Positions 15,234 through 23,835 of a stretch of 34,059 nt of DNA are shown here, in pieces. The notes under the pieces were generated by a model. The model had not been told where the DNA came from and made no database searches. It saw only the letters and a list, made by a program, of their open reading frames with translations. Made by a program: the position numbers and the translations under genes. The stretch lies in the NCBI GenBank assembly GCA_016209605.1, contig JACQVS010000133.1:1-34059 (forward strand), given 5' to 3'. Within the stretch, counting starts at the first letter, position 1. Each line of letters starts with the position of its first letter. Origin of the DNA: Planctomycetota bacterium (GTDB taxonomy: Bacteria > Planctomycetota > UBA8108 > JACQVS01).

Positions 15234-17757
15234 TCAGATAATCTCGAAGGTGCGGATCTTCCAGGGCTGGATCTTGAAGGCGAGCCGCCCGCCGCTTGGC
15301 GCCGCGCCGGCCACCTTGCTCCCCAGGAGGTTGGTTTCGGAGGCTCCGGCCATTGGAAATCCAAACTCCACCGCGGCCTCGGCTTCCTGCCCCTGGACCT
15401 CGACCACGCGAAGCTCGAAGCCCGGGCCGCTCTTCTTGCGGAAGGCGGAAAGGAAGACGTTGTCGGGAGCCAACGTGAGAAAGCCCTTGGTGGCCGGCAG
15501 GTCTCCCGGCCGGGGCCGATCGACGGCGCAGAGAAAGGGCTGGCTGAAGGCCGCCGCGGCCCGCATGCGGTCGGCGTGGGTGAAGTCGGCCCCGTGGGGA
15601 AGCAAAGCGTGGCGGTACTCCGCGTAGCGGGGCCAGCCGAATTCCCGGGTGAAGTGCGACTCCCACTCGCGCATCGCCAGGTTGGAGAAGACGCCCTTCC
15701 CTTCCCGCCGGAAATACTGCGTCCCGGCGTGGAGGAAGAGGAGCCCCCGGTCCTTCTCCACCAGGTCGACGAAGGTGAGGGCATGGAAAGAGGGATTCGC
15801 GGTGGGCTCGATGGCCAGGGGGAAATCGCGGATGACCGAGGCCGGCTGGAAGGCCGGAGCGAAGGAGAACCAGTACCCCTCCACGATGTCCGCGGGCGCG
15901 GCATCCGGGGCGGGCGGCACGCTGGCCAACAAGCGGCTGACCACCTCGACGCGGGGCGATCGGGCGCTCAGGGTCACGTGGGTCTCGAAGCCCAGATGCG
16001 GCCAGTTGTGTCGAGCGCGGACGGTGGCCCGGAGAGGCCCCTTCTCCAGCCAGCCGATCTCCGCCTTCGACCTGGAGCTGTCATAGTGCGGCGGGATTCC
16101 GGCCTGGAGCGGGTAGCCGGCGTTCGGCTTCCCCCGGAAGGTGGGGAAGGCCGCCTGCGCCGCATCGAGCATCTCCCGGCCCGTCTTCTTGTCCACCAAG
16201 CTCATCAGCGCGCCGGTCGCCGCATCCAGAGAGGCCTTGAGATCCTCGTTTTCCAGACTCAAACCCGGTTCGTCGATCCGCAGGTCCGTCGCGGCCGCGG
16301 GAGCGGGGCCTTGAGAGAGCTCGAGGTAATAGGTGTCGTAGCCGATGCCGGGAACCTTCTCCGCCAGGAAGGCCACTTCGGCCATCGCCAGGTTCCCCCG
16401 AGCGTCCCGATCGCTCCGGATGATCTGCGAGGGGACGGGGCGGCCTTCGCGGTCCCTCACCACCAGGTCCCTGGCGGCCCCGGGGATCGGCTGGATCCGC
16501 CCCGTGACCGCCACATCGGTCCGCTCCCAGCCGCTGGGGTTGAACACCGTGACCGCCAGCTCTCCCCGCTTCTTCTCCTGGGAGCCGATCCGCCAGGCGA
16601 TGGATCCCAGGGACGCCTCGAGCGCCACCGCGCCCTGTTTTCGCGCCGCGTCGAGATGGTTGTAGCCGATGGCTCCCCAGGTGAAGTTGTGGTAGTCCTC
16701 GAGGCGATCCAGGGGGGCCATCCGGTTTCCCTGCCAGCGCGAGTACTCGCAGAGCCCCACGTCGTGGCTCTGCGAGGCCAGGAGGTCCTTCCAGGCCTTT
16801 TCCAGGAGCTCCGCCTGCGCCGGCGCGCCCAGCGCGGAGGCGACCGCGTCGAACCGCTCCGCCGCGAGCAAGATCGCTTCCACCTTGCGGTCGAGGATCC
16901 GCAGCTGGTCGCCTCCCAACCCCCAGGTCAGGGATTTGCTCCAGGAGTCCATGGGGAGGTAGATGGTCTCCCGGGGATGGGCCCCGTACTTGTCCAGGTA
17001 TTCCTTCAAGGTGACGAACTCGACCGGGCCCCGCTCGGCGAACCGCCTGTACTTCTCGGGGGCCGACAGGTAGGAGGGGGCCTCCGGCGACTCCCAGCCG
17101 AACTCCTCCCAGGTGAAGATGAGGGGCTTGCCAAGGGCCTTCAGCTTCTTGAATCCCTCGGATGCGGCGAGCCGGTTCAGGTCGGGGGAGTAGCCGAAGA
17201 GAGAGTTCTTCGGGACGCACGGGATCGCCGTGCCGTCGATGCCTTTCCAGAGGATGGCGTTGAACTCGAGGGGCGGAATGCCGGCGCGGCCCCAGGTGTC
17301 CACCTGGGCCAGGCTGGCGTAGCGGTACCCCGCGCCGGCGAGGATCTGGGGGATCTGGGGGTGGGTGAACTCCTCCTCCTCGAGGAAGGTGGCCATCTCG
17401 TAGTCGAGGGCCTTCCGGATCGTTTCCCGGCCGACGGCGATCTGGCGGATGTTCGATTCCCCGCTGAACATCGTCCCCATGGGCTGGCCGTAGCTCCCGC
17501 CGATCAGCTCTACCTTTCCCTCGGCCAGGTATCTCTTCAAGCGCTCGGCGACCTCGGGAAACTTCTCCGCCATGAACTCGTAGGCGCGGGCGTCCAGGTT
17601 GATGCAGGTCTTGACGTGAGGAGGTCGGTCGGCCATCTCCATGGCGTCGGTGACGGAGAGCACGTTCGACTCGATCCCGAGCTGCCATCCGATGCCGATG
17701 TAGCTCCAGTGGTTGCAGAGGGTCACGCAGACGCCGTCCGCCCCCTCGGCGGCGCGC
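15234..17757 (-). CDS. GH38-like alpha-mannosidase-type protein, 5' end truncated
   Basis: The frame runs from the junction at about 17757 to the TGA at 15234-15236 and encodes about 840 residues. The N-terminal catalytic region includes NHWSYIGIGWQLGIES, a long EEEEFTHPQIPQILAGAGY segment, and AQVDTWGRA, where the Asp is the likely nucleophile (GH38 has a similar ID-x-x-G). The C-terminal beta domains follow (VTVFNPSGWERTDV). The usual GH38 zinc motif HxHWD is replaced here by CNHWS, so metal binding may be altered. No ATG lies between the junction and the first conserved block; a GTG in GVCVTLC is possible. Upstream of about 17757 the frame is unrelated sequence (antisense of the ASPIC gene), so the true start is probably missing. 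There is no visible signal peptide, perhaps for the same reason. Confidence 0.7.
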
Positions 17758-19032
17758 CCTTTCTGGAACAACGGCGACGGCACCTTCACCGAGGCCGCCC
17801 GCGAGGCGGGCATCGACAATCCCTTCTGGGGGACCTCCGCCTGCTGGCTCGACTACGACCGCGACGGCTGGCTCGACCTGGCCATCGCCAACTACGTGGT
17901 CTACAGCCCGACGCGCCCCTGCAGCGACCAGGGCGGCAAGCGCGACTACTGCGGGCCGCAGCCCTTTCCGGGCACGGTCGCCAAGCTCTTTCACAATCTC
18001 GGGCCGGTGCCACCGGCGCGGCGCGGGCCCGGCCGGCGCGCTTTCTCGATGTGACCGTCCCTTCCGGGCTGGGGCGGCTTCCCGGGCCCGGGCTGGGGAT
18101 CATCGCCGCCGACCTGAACGGCGATCACTGGCCCGACCTCTTCGTCGCCAACGACGGCAAGTCGAACCACCTGTGGATCAACCAGAAGGACGGCACTTTC
18201 AAGGAGGAGGCGGTGGTGCGCGGCGTGGCTTATAACGCCATGGGGCAGTCGCCCGCCAACATGGGCATCGCCCTCGGCGATGCCGACGGCAACGGCCTCT
18301 TCGACCTCTACATCACCCACCTCACCGATGAGCTGCACGTCCTCTACGCGCAGGATGCGCCGGGGCAGTTTACCGACCGCACGGCCCTCGCGGGCCTCGC
18401 CGCCCCGCGCTGGCGCAGCACCGGCTTCGGCACGCTCTTCGGCGACTTCGACCAGGACGGCGACCTCGACTTGGCGCAGGTGAACGGGCGCGTCAAGTTC
18501 ATCAGCGGGCCCAGCGAGCCGGGGAAGCCGTTCCTCGAGGTCTACATGGAAAGGAACCAGCTCTTCGCCAACCAGGGCGGCGGCCGGTTCCGGGACCTCT
18601 CGCCGGACAACGCGCCGTTTTGCGGCGCTCGGGCGGTGGTCGCGCGGGCTGGCTGCCGGCGATATCGACAACGACGGGGCGCTCGACCTCCTGGTGACGG
18701 CGGTCGGCGAGAAGGCCAGGCTCTTCCGCAACGCCGTCCCCAACCGCGGCCACTGGCTCCTGGTGCGCGCCGTCGATCCGGCGGCCGGCGGCCGCGATGC
18801 CTACGGCGCCGAGGTCACGGTGCGCGCCGGCGGCCGCCGCTGGACCGCTCTCGTGACCATGAGCCAGAGCTACCTGTGCAGCTCCGATCCGCGGGCGCAT
18901 TTCAGCCTGGGAAGCGCCAGTAGCGTCGAGGCGGTGGAGGTCCTCTGGCCCGATGGCGTCAAAGAAAGCTTCCCCGGCCGGAAGAGCGATCAAATCGTTA
19001 TCTTGAAGAAGGGGGAGGGGAGGAAGGAATAG
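17757..19032 (+). pseudogene. ASPIC/UnbV FG-GAP protein, truncated and frameshifted twice
   Basis: Three pieces of one protein appear in two frames. Piece A (about 17757-18035) has FG-GAP repeats (NNGDGTFTEAAREAGI, CWLDYDRDGWLDLAIANYV). Piece B (about 18036-18640, frame -1) continues with ADLNGDHWPDLFVANDGK, GDADGNGLFDLYIT and FDQDGDLDLAQVN. Piece C (about 18640-19032, the frame of piece A) has DIDNDGALDLLVTAVG and the ASPIC/UnbV C-terminal domain (LVRAVDPAAGGRDAYGAEV). The frameshifts lie in GC-rich runs near 18025 and 18640 and cancel each other. The first 130-200 residues, including the signal peptide, are missing at the junction with the GH38-like gene. Such proteins are secreted propeller-like repeats paired with TPR proteins. 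Sequencing error could explain the shifts, but not the missing 5' end. Confidence 0.75.
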
Positions 19033-19036
19033 GCGC

Positions 19037-20347
19037 ATGAAGAAGCCGGCGGTTCTCGTGGCGATGGCGGTTCTCCTCGGGGGCGCGGCCCTGGCGGCGT
19101 GGCTCTGGAGATCCAGAGGGGCCTCGCCGCCGGAAGCGGCGCTCGCCGGGGTCGATCCTGCCGTCGCGCGAGCCGTCGAAACCGCCCGCTCCCGCGTCCT
19201 GGAATCACCGAGCTCCGCCGGCGCCTGGGGAAGCCTCGGCATGGTCTTTTTCGCTCACGATTTCTTCTCCCCGGCGCGGAGCTGCTTCGCCGAGGCGGCG
19301 CGGCTGGATGGGCGCGATCCGCGCTGGCCGTACCTCGAGGCGCTTGTCCTCTTGAAGGGAATTCCGGAACCGCCGGCGGCCCTGGAGCGACTCGAGCGCG
19401 CCGCCGCGCTCGCAGACGAACTTGCCGGAAAGGAGCCGGCGGCGCGGCTCAAGCTGGGGGAGCTGTGCCTCGAGCAGGGGCAGATCGACCGGGCGGAGAA
19501 AGAGTTCAAGAAGGCACTCGCGGCGCAGCCTAAAAATCCCCGCGCCCTCCTCGGCCTCGGCCGCGCCGCTAGCTTGCGGGGGGATCTCGACCAGGCGCTC
19601 GAGCGCCTCTCCGCCGCCGCCAGCCTCGCCCCGCGGGTCAAGGCGGCGCGCGCGTTGCTCGCTGAGGTTCACTTCCGCCGCGGCGACCGCGAGGCGGCCG
19701 AGCGCGAGCGGAGCCTCCTCCCCGGTTTGCCGGAGGTCCATTACTGGCCCGATCCCTGGTACGAGCCGGTGCTGCAGCGCTGGGTGGGGGCGACGGCGGC
19801 CCTCGAGGGGGCCAACGACCTCTTCCAGCGCGGGCAAAGAGACCAGGCGGCGGAATTCCTTCGGGGGACGCTGCGGGACCATCCCGATGCGCTGCTCGTC
19901 CACCTGCTGCTGGGTCGCCTCTTGCTGCAGATGGATCGGCTCCCGGAAGCGGAGCAGGCGCTGCGCGAGGCCGCGCGCCGGGCCCCGGACGCTTTCGAGA
20001 CGCACTTCGAGCTGGGAACGGCCCTCATCAAGCAAGGGAAGGAGCAGGAAGCGGTCGAGAGCTTCCGCAGGACCATCGCCCTCAAGGCAAGCTACGGGCC
20101 GGCCCACTACAGCCTGGGGAAGTGCCTGATCCGCCGGGGCGACCACGCCGCGGCCCTGGAGGAGTTCCGGGCCAACGTCCGCTATCACCCCGACCACGCC
20201 CAGGGCCAGCGCGACCTCGGCATCCTGCTCGCGCAGATGGGGAGGCGCGCCGAGGCCGCGGAGCGCCTGCAAAACGCCATCCGGCTCAATCCCGCCGATG
20301 CGGAAGCCCGGCAGCTGCTCGAGGCGGTGCTCCAGAAGAATAAATAA
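19037..20347 (+). CDS. TPR-repeat protein, membrane-anchored
   Basis: The ATG at 19037 follows the ASPIC stop by four bases, so the two form one transcript. The 436-residue protein has an N-terminal membrane anchor (AVLVAMAVLLGG-type, residues 5-24). Tetratricopeptide repeats then run across most of the length: ARLKLGELCLEQGQIDRAEK, ALLGLGRAASLRGDLDQALE, and near the end HYSLGKCLIRRGDHAAALEE. TPR proteins of this kind usually accompany ASPIC/UnbV proteins and probably act as scaffolds at the membrane. The repeats sit on the outer side if the N-terminal segment is an uncleaved anchor. Its partner being damaged may leave it without function. Confidence 0.88.
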   Translation: MKKPAVLVAMAVLLGGAALAAWLWRSRGASPPEAALAGVDPAVARAVETARSRVLESPSSAGAWGSLGMVFFAHDFFSPARSCFAEAARLDGRDPRWPYLEALVLLKGIPEPPAALERLERAAALADELAGKEPAARLKLGELCLEQGQIDRAEKEFKKALAAQPKNPRALLGLGRAASLRGDLDQALERLSAAASLAPRVKAARALLAEVHFRRGDREAAERERSLLPGLPEVHYWPDPWYEPVLQRWVGATAALEGANDLFQRGQRDQAAEFLRGTLRDHPDALLVHLLLGRLLLQMDRLPEAEQALREAARRAPDAFETHFELGTALIKQGKEQEAVESFRRTIALKASYGPAHYSLGKCLIRRGDHAAALEEFRANVRYHPDHAQGQRDLGILLAQMGRRAEAAERLQNAIRLNPADAEARQLLEAVLQKNK

Positions 20348-20382
20348 AGCCCCGGCTCAGCCCCGGATCCCGCCGCGCCGTT

Positions 20383-20419
20383 CCATTCCGCAATTGCGGA
20401 CTCCGCAATTGCGGAATGG
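20383..20419. terminator. 18-bp perfect inverted repeat with nested palindromes
   Basis: CCATTCCGCAATTGCGGA (20383-20400) and its exact reverse complement at 20402-20419 are separated by one base. Within each arm CCGCAATTGCGG is itself a perfect 12-bp palindrome, so each arm can also fold alone. GC-rich flanks (CGCCGCGCCG and CGGCGGCGCG) nearly extend the stem. It lies 35 bases after the TPR stop and 20 bases before the end of the convergent methyltransferase gene. A bidirectional terminator is the simplest reading, though there is no T-run; a REP-like element or protein-binding site is also possible. Confidence 0.55.
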
Positions 20420-20439
20420 CGGCGGCGCGCGGAAATCCT

Positions 20440-21183
20440 TCAACGGCGGCGCGCTCTGGCCAGCATGGCCAGGTAGTTTCCGCCCTGCTCCTCTACCAGA
20501 AGGTCGCAGCGCCAACCCGCTTTCCCGGCGCGCTCCTTCAAAGTGTTTGCATCCACATGCAGCCAGCCGCAGCAGGGCCCCCTTTTGCCTCCATGCTCGA
20601 ACTGCAGCCGGATCTCTCCGAGGTACCTTCCGGCCCGCCGATTCGCTTCCTGATAAGCCAGGTTGGCCGGGTCGTCCGTGACCCGGACGTCGAGGGAGTC
20701 CAACAGCACCAGACCTTCCTCGGAAACCAGCCTCCGCGCGCGGGTCAGGAAGCGATCCAGGCCCGGCAGATCTTCAACGATCCCGATGCCATGGCCCAGC
20801 ATCAGCACGGTGTCAAAGGGGCCGCCCTCGTACTCGAAGATGTCCGCGCCGTGGACATCCTGCACCCCTTGTCGCACCATGACCTCAACGGCGCCGGGGC
20901 TGATGTCGATGGCCGTCACTCGCAAGCGGTTCTTCTGGAGAACCAGGCTGTGGAGCCCGGATCCAGCTCCAACGTCCAGTACATGGCCTTTGCACCGCGC
21001 CAGCGCGGTCTTTTCGATGGAAGTGAATTCCGCCGGCTCGCGGAAAAAATAGCCGGCGGGCAAGGAGCTTTCCTGCCCATCGTCCCTGCGGATGATCAGC
21101 TCCGCGGCGGCGTCGCCCTCAAAGTAGGCGAGCAGCGCCAATCCATGGGGCTCCATCGCTTTCGGGTCCATCGTTATCACCAT
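20440..21183 (-). CDS. Class I SAM-dependent methyltransferase
   Basis: The ATG at 21183 has GGAG about 10 bases upstream; a second ATG four codons on is less well supported. The 247-residue protein has motif I (HVLDVGAGSGLHSLVL), the acidic residue after strand 2 (VTAIDISPGAVEVM), and motif IV-like FDTVLMLGHGIGI. The substrate cannot be read from the sequence. The gene is alone on its strand between the nested palindrome and a toxin-antitoxin pair. Confidence 0.88.
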   Translation of the reverse strand: MVITMDPKAMEPHGLALLAYFEGDAAAELIIRRDDGQESSLPAGYFFREPAEFTSIEKTALARCKGHVLDVGAGSGLHSLVLQKNRLRVTAIDISPGAVEVMVRQGVQDVHGADIFEYEGGPFDTVLMLGHGIGIVEDLPGLDRFLTRARRLVSEEGLVLLDSLDVRVTDDPANLAYQEANRRAGRYLGEIRLQFEHGGKRGPCCGWLHVDANTLKERAGKAGWRCDLLVEEQGGNYLAMLARARRR

Positions 21184-21213
21184 TTCACTTCTCCATTCGT
21201 AAAAAATTGTACA

Positions 21214-21687
21214 TTAAGGGGTGGGCTGCGGTATGGCGGGAGGTTGGGGAACCGGAGGAGGAGGTGGTTCGACTGCTTCGATTTCAGAAAATTGAAAATT
21301 AATGCTGTCATAGGTGTAAATACGGCGGATTCCATTTTCAATCATGGTTGCAGCAATGTGGAGGTCGTGAATGTCCGGGCCCCGAACCGGTCTTCGCTGT
21401 GCGAGTTCAGTGATTCGATTGGCAACACTTGCTGGAAGTGGTAGGACGGTTATGCCCGGGTAGGAAAGGATCAGGTTTAAAGTATTAATAACTTCGTCTG
21501 GATTACGTCGGTAGGCGCCATGTAGATTTGTAACCACTGCATAGAATTCAGAAACTATCTGCGGAGTGATGCAGAGTCCCGTCTGGGTTGCTCGCGCCGG
21601 TTCAACCAGGGTACGGGATTCGTTGTAGTGAGGAGCTGCCGGATAGCACGAATACACCAGGACGTTTGTGTCAACGACCGCAAGCAA
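21214..21687 (-). CDS. PIN-domain toxin (VapC-like) with proline-rich tail
   Basis: The start is taken as TTG at 21687, two bases after the antitoxin stop, with GGAGA nine bases upstream; no ATG or GTG fits. The domain starts LAVVDTNVLVYSCYPAAPHY, with the first Asp in VVDTN. Other acidic positions are the E in QIVSEFYAVV and the Asp pair in RGPDIHDLHIAA, so the active site appears complete (157 residues). After the last strand (RRIYTYDSINFQF) comes an odd tail, EAVEPPPPPVPQPPAIPQPTP-like, of about 20 residues that is half proline. Such a tail is unusual in VapC proteins. The tail may be a readthrough from a lost original stop. The DNA looks A/T-richer than its neighbours. Confidence 0.82.
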   Translation of the reverse strand: MLAVVDTNVLVYSCYPAAPHYNESRTLVEPARATQTGLCITPQIVSEFYAVVTNLHGAYRRNPDEVINTLNLILSYPGITVLPLPASVANRITELAQRRPVRGPDIHDLHIAATMIENGIRRIYTYDSINFQFSEIEAVEPPPPPVPQPPAIPQPTP

Positions 21688-21689
21688 GA

Positions 21690-21887
21690 CTATTCGTCTC
21701 CATAAGCGATATGGCGAATCTCTTCTGGAACGGGTGGAATCCCTGGCCATTTAGGAAGTGGTGGAAGTTCTCCAGGCAACTTAACACCATTTCGGTCCAC
21801 CTGCTTACGGACTTGCTCAGCGTAATCCTCAATAAGTTTTACGTAATGGTCAGGCCAGCCTTTAACGTTAATTTGAAGTGTTTCCAT
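21690..21887 (-). CDS. Small antitoxin-like protein
   Basis: The ATG at 21887 has GGAG nine bases upstream; the protein is 65 residues and starts METLQINVKGWPDHYVKLIE. It is hydrophilic and rich in charged residues in the first half and in Pro in the second (KLPGELPPLPKWPGIPPVP). I see no clear ribbon-helix-helix or AbrB fold. Its position directly before a PIN toxin, the two-base gap and its size identify it as the antitoxin. The promoter at 21908-21935 has a palindrome in its spacer, as expected for autoregulation. An upstream in-frame ATG at 21896 lies too close to the Shine-Dalgarno. Confidence 0.7.
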   Translation of the reverse strand: METLQINVKGWPDHYVKLIEDYAEQVRKQVDRNGVKLPGELPPLPKWPGIPPVPEEIRHIAYGDE

Positions 21888-21907
21888 GTTCAGCATCTCC
21901 TGACCAT

Positions 21908-21935
21908 AGGATACCACGAATTTGTGGAAAACCAA
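21908..21935 (-). promoter_or_regulatory. Promoter with operator-like palindrome for second vapBC pair
   Basis: Reading on the minus strand: TTGGTT (21935-21930), a 16-base spacer, then TATCCT (21913-21908). The spacer contains CCACAAATTCGTGG (21927-21914), a 14-base palindrome with one mismatched pair. Transcription would start about 14 bases before the antitoxin ATG, leaving room for the Shine-Dalgarno. Confidence 0.5.
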
Positions 21936-22261
21936 AATCCTTGGTATCACCGTCCAGTTCCATCTCCTCGAAGAATCGCCAAACCCATGGCGCAAAGAGT
22001 CCGCCGACTTAAACACTGACAGCGGAATCTACAATTTGTATGGAACCTACCTCCTGAAGCTGCTTTTTGGTGAGGGGGCCGCTCCGACAGCCCCAGGCTA
22101 TAGCCCATCCCCTTGAAGCTTTGTCCTGCCCCTACTGGTGTCTGACGTCAATAATTTTTCCAATCCAAAGTTTTTCACGGCGCGATCACGAGCTTCGGCG
22201 CCTTTGTTGCCGGTGGTCCATGGAAGCGCATGCAGACCTCCCGGCATCCCTGGTGGCCCGC
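21936..22261. other. Intergenic stretch without a recognised gene
   Basis: The 326 bases between the antitoxin promoter and the end of the propeller gene at 22262 hold no convincing gene on either strand; the open frames there lack start signals and family resemblance. I see a 10-bp palindrome GGCTATAGCC at 22096-22105 and short GC-rich inverted repeats beside it, which may form a weak terminator, but no T-run. Confidence 0.5.
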
Positions 22262-23821
22262 TCAGCAGTCCGGGAAACGGACACAGGAGAGGCCATCCGC
22301 CCAGGTCGGATCGGCGCCGCAAGCGCGGAAAGGAGGTGGGGGCTCCGGAACGCCGAGGAAAAGGTGGCCGAGGAGGCGGATCGGGTCGGTGACATCGACC
22401 TCCCCGCTGTCATCGACATCGGCCGCATCGCGGCAGGAGACCTCCGACGTCCCGAGGAAGAGAAACTCGAGGATGCCGATCGCATCCGAGATGTCCGCCG
22501 CTCCATCGCCATTGATTTCGCCGCGCTGGAAGCGCGGCTCGGCCGGCGAGGCCTCGAGGTGCACGGCCCAAAGTAGGTTTACGAAGGGAGCCCCTGCCGT
22601 TCGAGCACGGTCGTCTACACTGAAGACGAGCGTCCCGTCCGGGAGAGAAGCATTGATGACTGGAGGCAAGACTTGATCGATGCCTGGTATGCTGGACCCG
22701 GTCCCCGGGTTCAAGTCCTGGATCATTCTGGTGCCTTCCAGCGTGCCGTCCGTGATCCAGGGCTCAATCCCATGAATTCCATCATTGCCCCAAAAGAAGA
22801 GCCGATCGCCCACTGGCGTAAGCCAATAGGGGCTGATCCCCTGAGGGGGGGAGAACTCAATTACAGGGCCTGTGCCTTCGGCCGTGCCGTCCGAGGCCCA
22901 GAGGACTTCGACTTCCTCCCCACATTCTGAGATAAAAAAAACACGATCACCTACGGAACAGAGCCCACGCGCTCCGCAGTTGTTTTGCCCGGGCTTGATG
23001 TTGAAGTCCACCAACATTGCTTGGGTCCCATCAGGTGTCCCGTCCGAAAACCAAAGTTGGCCCGCATTGAAAGCAACTTTGTCGCCAACGGCCGTGAATC
23101 CCCCCGGAGAAGAACTCATCGGCCCTGTCAATATGTCCTTGACCATCTGTGTCCCTTCAGGAGTACCGTCTGAGGCCCACAACTCATGACCAAACCCGGA
23201 GCTGAAAGCTGGGAAAAAGAAGCGTTCTTTCGTTGCAGCACCGCCTGACTCAAGCAGGCCTTCCCAATTTTCAATGTCCGCTAACGTTAGCGTCCCCTGC
23301 AGAGTTCCGTCAGAAATCCAAAGTTGGTAGAGCGGGCCCCGACCCGTCTCGTCGAAATACCGTAAGAAGAAAAAGAGATGGTCCTTTGTTGAGGCGAGAC
23401 CACCTATCGGCAACCACCCGCTAAAGGTTGTGGAATCCTGTGGAAAGCCGAACAGGTACCTCGTTCCCTCGGATGTGCCGTCCGAAGTCCAGAGCGCATT
23501 ACCATTGATGAAGAAGAGCTGGTCCCGCAACACGGTGATCCAGCCCTTGCGGATGTTCGACACAGGTATTGATCCATTGCCCATGACCAGCCGCGTCCCA
23601 TCTATCGTTCCGTCTGTCACCCAAAGATTATATCCATGTGTCCAAATATTAAACTCACCGAGAACTGCGCTAACGAATAGTCGTCCTTTGAACAAGGCCG
23701 AACTTCCTCCCGGTATCAATCCCTTGAGCAGGAAGGCCTCATCGGCATGGGAGGCGCTCGGGGATAGGCCAACGACCAAGGCCGCATTCAACAACAACGA
23801 GATCGCAAACAAGTTTCTCAT
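22262..23821 (-). CDS. Secreted seven-repeat beta-propeller protein with dockerin-like module
   Basis: The ATG at 23821 has a GGAGGAG site six bases upstream and opens a signal peptide (residues 2-27). The 519-residue protein contains seven copies of a motif like ELWxSDGTxxGT (NLWVTDGTIDGT, ALWTSDGTSEGT, QLWISDGTLQGT and four more), the right number for one seven-bladed beta-propeller. A Cys-containing segment and a dockerin-like module follow (GEINGDGAADISDAI, then AADVDDSGEVDVTDPI), with Asp-rich loops that fit calcium binding. The start lies 14 bases after the stop of the gene at 23836, so the two are in one operon. Function unknown; probably surface-exposed. Confidence 0.88.
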   Translation of the reverse strand: MRNLFAISLLLNAALVVGLSPSASHADEAFLLKGLIPGGSSALFKGRLFVSAVLGEFNIWTHGYNLWVTDGTIDGTRLVMGNGSIPVSNIRKGWITVLRDQLFFINGNALWTSDGTSEGTRYLFGFPQDSTTFSGWLPIGGLASTKDHLFFFLRYFDETGRGPLYQLWISDGTLQGTLTLADIENWEGLLESGGAATKERFFFPAFSSGFGHELWASDGTPEGTQMVKDILTGPMSSSPGGFTAVGDKVAFNAGQLWFSDGTPDGTQAMLVDFNIKPGQNNCGARGLCSVGDRVFFISECGEEVEVLWASDGTAEGTGPVIEFSPPQGISPYWLTPVGDRLFFWGNDGIHGIEPWITDGTLEGTRMIQDLNPGTGSSIPGIDQVLPPVINASLPDGTLVFSVDDRARTAGAPFVNLLWAVHLEASPAEPRFQRGEINGDGAADISDAIGILEFLFLGTSEVSCRDAADVDDSGEVDVTDPIRLLGHLFLGVPEPPPPFRACGADPTWADGLSCVRFPDC

Positions 23822-23835
23822 GGAACTCCTCCTCT

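Noticed and set aside
13770..18923. A 1,717-codon open frame on the plus strand
   Set aside because: Most of it is antisense to three well-supported minus-strand genes. Only its last part (after about 18036) is genuine coding sequence, the middle piece of the ASPIC gene.
22098..22322. A 74-codon minus-strand frame upstream of the second vapBC pair
   Set aside because: It has no start signal or family resemblance and overlaps the end of the propeller gene in another frame.
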